Positions 59,248-64,000 of a stretch of 64,000 bases of DNA are shown here, piece after piece (the first letter of the stretch is position 1; every line of letters begins with the position of its first letter). Source of the DNA: Woeseia oceani (lineage in GTDB: Bacteria > Pseudomonadota > Gammaproteobacteria > Steroidobacterales > Woeseiaceae); NCBI RefSeq assembly GCF_001677435.1, contig NZ_CP016268.1, forward strand, positions 3,833,001-3,897,000, in the 5' to 3' direction. The notes beneath the pieces were generated by a model that saw nothing but the letters and a program-made list of their open reading frames with translations, did not search any database and had not been told where the DNA came from. Both the position numbers and the translations under genes were made by a program.

Positions 59248-61547
59248 GCCTCCGGGTTTGGTGCCGCTCTAACGCCAGCTCTTTGCGGCCGGCCGGGCAC
59301 ATACGCGCGATAAACAAACCACGCGAAGGCAAATACGCCAACACTGAACACAATGTCCCCCGGCACCCGTGCCCAGACCAGCGCCTCCATTATCGGGCTG
59401 TGAATCAACTCGGCAGAGCGGGCGAAATAGTAGCCTTTGTCGATGCTGATGTAAGTCTGGATCACGCCCTGTGGCAACAGCGACAGGAACGTCATCATCG
59501 CCAGGCCAATATTCAGTGACCAGAATGCTGTCTTGATCAGCTTCTCATTCCACAGGGCCGTATTAGTGAGACCACGCAAACAGTAGAGGGTCAGTCCGAG
59601 TCCAAGCATGCCGTAGACACCAAACAGCGCGGCGTGACCGTGATTGGCAGTCAGGTTGAGCCCTTGCATGTAGTACAACGCGATTGGCGGATTGATAAGG
59701 AAGCCGAACAGGCCCGCGCCAACTAAATTCCAGAACAGGACAGCGGCGAAGAACATGAATGGCCAGTGGTAGTTACGTTCCCAGACCGCCTCGTGTTCGA
59801 CTTTGTATCGGGTATAGGCTTCAAAGCCGACCACCAGCAACGGAACGACTTCAAGCGCGGAGATCATTGCACCAACCGCAATCACCGACGTTGGCGTGCC
59901 ACTGAAGTACAAGTGATGGAACGTCCCGAGGACGCCACCGAACAGAAAGATGATCGTCGCAAACAACACCATCACGGTTGCCGTGGATGTACGCAGGATA
60001 CCCATGCGCACGAACAGCAGCGAGATGATCGCCGTGGCAAATACTTCGAAGATTCCCTCAACCCACAGGTGGACTACCCACCAGCGCCAGTACTCCATGA
60101 TCGCGATATGGGTGTTCTGCCCCCACATCAGACCCGCCGCATACAGCAGGCCTATGGCGATTGCCGATACGAGCACGAGATAGATCAGCGACTTGCCACC
60201 TTTTTTCTTCAGTACCGGCAACATCCCCCGAACCACCAGGGCAACCCAGAGAAACAAACCAATGGTCAGGTAAATCTGCCAGAAGCGGCCAAGGTCAACG
60301 TATTCATAACCCTGATGTCCAAACCAGAAGTTCAACGTCAGATCGTTGAAGAAGCGGTGCACCGCTGCCCATTGGCCCGCAAACGAACCGATAACGATGA
60401 TCAGCAGGCTGATAAAGAGAAAGTTCACTCCGAAGCGCTGAAACTTGGGGTCGCGGCCACTAATCATGGGCGCGACGTACAAACCCGTTGCCAGCCAGGC
60501 CGTCGCGATCCAGAGCACTGCGAGCTGAGTGTGCCAGGTACGCGTTACGGAGTACGGCAGGTATTCCGCAAATGGCAGTCCATAAAGCCCCTGCCCTTCG
60601 ACTGCATAGTGCGCGGTAATGATGCCGAGCATAATCTGACATAGGAACATTGCGCAGACGACCCAGAAATATTTTGACGTCGCCCGCATTGAAGGAGTGA
60701 TAACCGTGCTGTCCAGGATGTCGGACTGCGCAATACCGTCCTCCGGTATTATTTCCTGCCGCCAGATATCAAATTGCTTGGCGTAATAGGCGATGAGTGC
60801 ACCTGCAGCGGCAAGCAGCAGGATGATGGATGCAAGACTCCACATCAAAATGTCGGTGGTCGGCTTGTTGCCAACCAGCGGTTCATGCGGCCAATTGCTG
60901 GTGTAGGTGAAGTCTTCGCCGGGACGGTTGGTTGTCGCGCCCCATGCCGTCCAGAAATAGAAGGCCGACAGTTGCTTCGCTTCCGAGTCGGTCAACAACC
61001 CATGAATGGGAAACGCGTAATCGCGGCGCAGCGCCAGCGACTCAGCGTCGCTTCCCTGGTAGAGCCTGGAAAAATGTGCCTCAACCTGTCGAATGGCCCG
61101 AGCGCGCTTATCGCTGACTGTGATGACCCCGGTTGCGGGGTCGTATGTGTTCTCACGCATCTCCTCTTGCAAAGCCGCTTTGTGCAATGCCAGATCTTCC
61201 GCCGGCGAAAGCCCTGCAAAAGGAGTTTGCTGCAGCAGCGTTAGCAGCGCTTGTGCTTCACGGTGCAGCCAGTCTGCACTCCAGTCGGGCGCAACGTAGC
61301 TGCCATGCCCCCAGATTGAACCCTGCTCCATGCCGCCAATGGATTGCCAGACATTCTGTCCGGTTTCGATATCGTCACGGGTATACAGGACTTCGCCGGA
61401 CGTTGATTTAACGACGTTCGGGATGGGCGGTGCTTTCTGGTATATCTCCGCTCCAAGCAAGAGCAGAATGCCGAACATGACCACCATGCCGATGGTCAGG
61501 ATGATCCATAGTCGCTTGATGCTGAACGTTTGCTTATAGCTTTCCAT
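59244..61547 (-). CDS. norB: Quinol-dependent nitric oxide reductase (qNOR), norB/norZ
   Basis: A 767-residue single-subunit NO reductase, which reduces 2 NO to N2O with quinol electrons in the inner membrane. The N-terminal ~220 residues form the qNOR-specific extension (a first helix, then a periplasmic domain with NVWQSIGGMEQGSIWGHGSY). The heme-copper-oxidase-like core carries metal-ligand motifs VWATATGL-like (VLWIATAWLATGLYVAPMIS), FWFGHQGYEYVDLGRFWQI, VVHLWVEGIFEVFATAIISL, TFHHLYFSGTPTSVIAVGAM and NHGHAALFGVYGMLGLGLTL. GGGCGATATC precedes the ATG. No NorR, NsrR or NirK/NirS gene is near, so detoxification is at least as likely as full denitrification. Confidence 0.96.
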   Translation of the reverse strand: MESYKQTFSIKRLWIILTIGMVVMFGILLLLGAEIYQKAPPIPNVVKSTSGEVLYTRDDIETGQNVWQSIGGMEQGSIWGHGSYVAPDWSADWLHREAQALLTLLQQTPFAGLSPAEDLALHKAALQEEMRENTYDPATGVITVSDKRARAIRQVEAHFSRLYQGSDAESLALRRDYAFPIHGLLTDSEAKQLSAFYFWTAWGATTNRPGEDFTYTSNWPHEPLVGNKPTTDILMWSLASIILLLAAAGALIAYYAKQFDIWRQEIIPEDGIAQSDILDSTVITPSMRATSKYFWVVCAMFLCQIMLGIITAHYAVEGQGLYGLPFAEYLPYSVTRTWHTQLAVLWIATAWLATGLYVAPMISGRDPKFQRFGVNFLFISLLIIVIGSFAGQWAAVHRFFNDLTLNFWFGHQGYEYVDLGRFWQIYLTIGLFLWVALVVRGMLPVLKKKGGKSLIYLVLVSAIAIGLLYAAGLMWGQNTHIAIMEYWRWWVVHLWVEGIFEVFATAIISLLFVRMGILRTSTATVMVLFATIIFLFGGVLGTFHHLYFSGTPTSVIAVGAMISALEVVPLLVVGFEAYTRYKVEHEAVWERNYHWPFMFFAAVLFWNLVGAGLFGFLINPPIALYYMQGLNLTANHGHAALFGVYGMLGLGLTLYCLRGLTNTALWNEKLIKTAFWSLNIGLAMMTFLSLLPQGVIQTYISIDKGYYFARSAELIHSPIMEALVWARVPGDIVFSVGVFAFAWFVYRAYVPGRPQRAGVRAAPNPEA

Positions 61548-61999
61548 GATATCGCCCTTCTATGCGCAATGGTTGGTCCATAGCACCACGAACAACGCTG
61601 CAAAATGTGAGCGGTTCACGCGGCGGCGGAGACTGCGGATTGTTTGTGGCAGTGGGTAACGGCTGTCTGCTGGGGTCCTTTTTCTTATTTGGCAGGTCAA
61701 TCGTTGCTACAGCGGTGGAGATACACGAACCTCATACTGGATTCTTGCGTCAGCTTAGGCGGCAAACCTGAACCGAGGAAGCCGTGGAAACTACCTAGTG
61801 TCCTGCCGGAGATCGGCGAGGGGAAAGGTGGCTGGAACAAACCGGAGTCCATGATCGACACACCTTTCCTGACTACTGTCTGGCGAAAAACGACGAACGC
61901 GTATACAGGGATTTCGACGGCGAGCCGGCAGTAGCCGTTTCCCGGGTCCGGCCAGCGCTGCTACCGTATAATGCCGCATTCCCGAACACCGGAGCAACC
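61548..61999. other. Divergent intergenic region
   Basis: 452 bases between the norB start and the first PH-domain gene. I looked for FNR/Dnr (TTGAT-N4-ATCAA), -24/-12 and NsrR-like palindromes and saw no convincing match by eye. Several short open frames here have poor codon character. Confidence 0.4.
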
Positions 62000-62518
62000 A
62001 TGTTTCAGAATCCTGGCATACCGCTGGAAGAGTTGCCCGGTACCGATGCGGTTGAATGGCAAGCGCTCCATCCCCGCTATGCGTTGGTCATACACGTGGC
62101 TTCGGCAGCCATTCTCGTGACAATAGCGATCGCCATGGCGGTATTAAGTCTGGCGCTGCACGTTCCCTGGGTACCGGTCGGGATTCTGTACCTCGCCCTC
62201 TTCATTGCCGCTGTTTTCTCGATGACCTGGCCGGGCATCGCGGTGAAACGTTGCGGCTACGTACTGCGCGACAAGGACATCCTGTTTCGCAAGGGCGTAA
62301 TCTGGCATTCAGTTACGGCGATACCGTTCAACAGGGTTCAACACGTTGAAACCAGCAGCACACCGCTTGAACGACGTTTCGGCCTTGCCACCTTGCAGTT
62401 GTTCACAGCGGGCGGCTCGGGTGGTGATTTAAAGATTGGCGGTCTCTGCAAAGACGTCGCCGAAAAGCTGCGGGCTTTTATCCTCAAGAAGGCAGGCAGC
62501 GCTATTGAGCACAACTGA
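62000..62518 (+). CDS. Bacterial PH-domain membrane protein (YdbS-like)
   Basis: A 172-residue protein with two transmembrane helices (about residues 30-80) followed by a bPH2 domain (VKRCGYVLRDKDILFRKGVI, WHSVTAIPFNRVQHVETSST, FGLATLQLFTAGGSGGDLKI). This is the YdbS architecture. It overlaps the next gene, a YdbT-like protein, by 14 bases. The ydbS-ydbT pair is a known conserved membrane operon in many bacteria and protects some of them from antimicrobial peptides; here the role is unknown. Confidence 0.88.
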   Translation: MFQNPGIPLEELPGTDAVEWQALHPRYALVIHVASAAILVTIAIAMAVLSLALHVPWVPVGILYLALFIAAVFSMTWPGIAVKRCGYVLRDKDILFRKGVIWHSVTAIPFNRVQHVETSSTPLERRFGLATLQLFTAGGSGGDLKIGGLCKDVAEKLRAFILKKAGSAIEHN

Positions 62519-64000
62519 TTCAGGCAGGTGGCGGCGCACATCGCCTTTCGCAATTCTGTTTTTCTTCGGCAGGATTTTTCGCCTCATCGCAAAAAATGCC
62601 TGGCAATCACTGGCTCCCTTGGTAGCCCTGCTCGTCGCCTACGAGGGGAACATTGTTAACAAGTTGATCTTCGCCAGCATCGGTTTCAGTGTATTTATTT
62701 CCGCCGCGGCATTGCTCAGTTACTGGTTCTTTCGCTTCCGGATCAGCGCCGATTCCGTTCTGATCCGTCACGGTGTTTTCAAGAAGAAACAACTGGACAT
62801 CAAGTTCGACCGCCTGCAAGGGATAAACACAGAGCAGGGCCTGATCTACCGCCTCCTCGGGCTGGTCACTGTCAATTTCGACACAGCCGGATCAACTGGC
62901 AATGAAGGTAATTTGCCCGCTGTAACGCAGCGCTTTGCCGACTCCTTGCGGGCCCGCCTGGAAGCTCCGTCACCAGCTCACATTACGAATGGCGAAGGCG
63001 AAGATAAGCAAAGCGAAACCAGAACCGACGAACTCGTGAGATTTGACTGGCGAGACATGCTTCGTATTGGCCTGGCCGATCGTCGTGCTTTGATTGTGTT
63101 TGCGGTCATCGGACCGTTCATAGAACGCATCGACGACCATATTGAGCGCTATTTGGCAACGCTTGTTGATATCGCTGCGGTCAACGGGGTTGAACTCGAT
63201 GGCATCAGCGGAATTTCCATTGCTGTAGCGGTTTTCTTCACCGTCGTTTTCTTATTCATTGTGGTATCCATCGCAGCCGCGTTTCTGCGCTACAACAATT
63301 TTCGACTTTTGCTGCAGGGAAAAACGTTACGCTCGCATGCCGGCTTGTTGACCGCGTATGAGCACTCGATGGATCTGGGCAAGATTCAAACGCTGCGCCT
63401 CCAACAGGGCGTTGCGCTGCGGCTGATGAAACGCTTTCAGTTGACTGCACATCAGGCGATCAGCGCGCGCAAGGGGCGACGGAAGGCTTTCGAGGTACCG
63501 GTCATTACCGCGGAAATCGGCGACGCACTGCATAGCCGATTCCTGGCACCGGACGGAGGCCGTTTATCGCTGAATCCAGCCAGTAGCGGATTCGTCGCAA
63601 TATCTCCCTATAGCGTCCGCTCCAAAATACTGTTCGCTGGTTTGCTGCCAGCATTGTTGGCTACCGTCGTATTGATGAAGCCACTTGGCTCTCTGGCGTT
63701 GTTTTTCCTGTTGTGGCTGCCGATCGTTGCCGCCGCGGCTTACCAAAACTGGAAACGCGCCGGCTACGTTCATGACGATGAGGAGATTATTCGGCGCTCC
63801 GGGTTGCTGGGTTACAGAACGGTAAGCCTGCTCTTTCGCAAGGTGCAACGCGTCACGGTAAGCCAGTCCCGGTATCAGCGGCGAAAGCAATTGGCCACTT
63901 TGCAGATGTATTTGGCATCGGGCAGCGTGAAAGTGCCGTATATCAAGCACGAAAAGGCGAAGCAATTACGCGACTACATACTCTACAAAGTAGAAACGAG
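62505..64000 (+). CDS. Bacterial PH-domain membrane protein (YdbT-like), 3' end beyond the window
   Basis: A protein of at least 498 residues, open at the right edge. I decoded it directly. The likely start is TTG at 62505 (AGGCAGGCAGC upstream), reading MSTTDSGRWRRTSPFAILFF. Three bPH2 domains are visible (around SADSVLIRHGVFKKKQLDIK, then FRLLLQGKTLRSHAGLLTAY, then GYVHDDEEIIRRSGLLGYRT), with transmembrane helices between them. The end VPYIKHEKAKQLRDYILYKV is typical of the family C-terminus, so little is missing. It pairs with the YdbS-like gene. Confidence 0.85.
   Translation, partial: MSTTDSGRWRRTSPFAILFFFGRIFRLIAKNAWQSLAPLVALLVAYEGNIVNKLIFASIGFSVFISAAALLSYWFFRFRISADSVLIRHGVFKKKQLDIKFDRLQGINTEQGLIYRLLGLVTVNFDTAGSTGNEGNLPAVTQRFADSLRARLEAPSPAHITNGEGEDKQSETRTDELVRFDWRDMLRIGLADRRALIVFAVIGPFIERIDDHIERYLATLVDIAAVNGVELDGISGISIAVAVFFTVVFLFIVVSIAAAFLRYNNFRLLLQGKTLRSHAGLLTAYEHSMDLGKIQTLRLQQGVALRLMKRFQLTAHQAISARKGRRKAFEVPVITAEIGDALHSRFLAPDGGRLSLNPASSGFVAISPYSVRSKILFAGLLPALLATVVLMKPLGSLALFFLLWLPIVAAAAYQNWKRAGYVHDDEEIIRRSGLLGYRTVSLLFRKVQRVTVSQSRYQRRKQLATLQMYLASGSVKVPYIKHEKAKQLRDYILYKVET

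Noticed and set aside
61685-61705. TTGGCAGGTCAATCGTTGC as a sigma54 promoter near norB
   Set aside because: The spacing between GG and GC is too long by three bases.
1-64000. tRNA, rRNA, CRISPR arrays, riboswitches, insertion sequences
   Set aside because: None recognised on reading. Short structured RNAs could be missed by eye; a covariance-model search would settle this.

Overview
The window looks like the chromosome of a GC-rich, Gram-negative, probably marine or sediment gammaproteobacterium. Two TonB-dependent receptors, a quinol-type nitric oxide reductase, an E. coli ynj-like transport operon, a DUF5916 outer-membrane protein and yqjD/yqjE-like genes all point that way. A Woeseiales-like lineage is my guess and is tentative. 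I saw no rRNA, tRNA, CRISPR array, transposase or prophage.

1-11.1 kb: the 3' part of a formate dehydrogenase alpha gene, then what I consider the main discovery, a stress and envelope island. It holds a DUF883 / YqjE-holin / small protein / AI-2E permease operon, an NtrC-type (sigma54-activating) response regulator, an entericidin-like lipoprotein, a DUF1328 / PLDc_N / small protein operon, a CsbD protein, a single-domain response regulator divergent from a LOV-domain histidine kinase, and a phospholipase-D-type lipoprotein. Five of these transcription units have a recognisable -24/-12 (sigma54) promoter. Four of the five share an upstream AAAATTTAC motif at activator distance. The layout suggests a local sigma54 stress regulon, possibly with a blue-light or redox input.

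11.1-19.6 kb: a cupin, a broken SCO1/SenC gene, a MORN-repeat protein, a YHYH lipoprotein, a small Cys-motif protein and an OmpR-type two-component pair. These are followed by a secreted N-formylglutamate-amidohydrolase-like protein, DUF1499 and DUF3047.

19.7-32.1 kb: a co-directional operon of a TonB receptor, YnjB-, YnjC- and YnjD-like ABC transporter genes, a YnjF-like CDP-alcohol phosphatidyltransferase, a membrane-domain/flavin disulfide reductase fusion and a sterol-desaturase-family enzyme. A PepSY membrane protein behind a Fur box and a spermidine-synthase-like protein follow.

32.2-46 kb: a TPR protein, a LuxR-type two-component pair, a glycine-zipper lipoprotein, a truncated S41-protease-like gene, an acyl-CoA synthetase, a copper-receptor-like TonB protein with DUF2946, an aminotransferase, an MFS carrier and DUF2165.

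46-64 kb: an SLC13 permease, a tandem universal stress protein, several unknown proteins, DoxX, a sulfatase, a 38-residue lysine-rich protein, a 22-bp perfect inverted repeat, DUF5916, NnrU with qNOR (NO detoxification or denitrification), and a pair of bacterial-PH-domain membrane proteins running off the end. A dispersed GGTGTCAGGT repeat occurs three times in this part.
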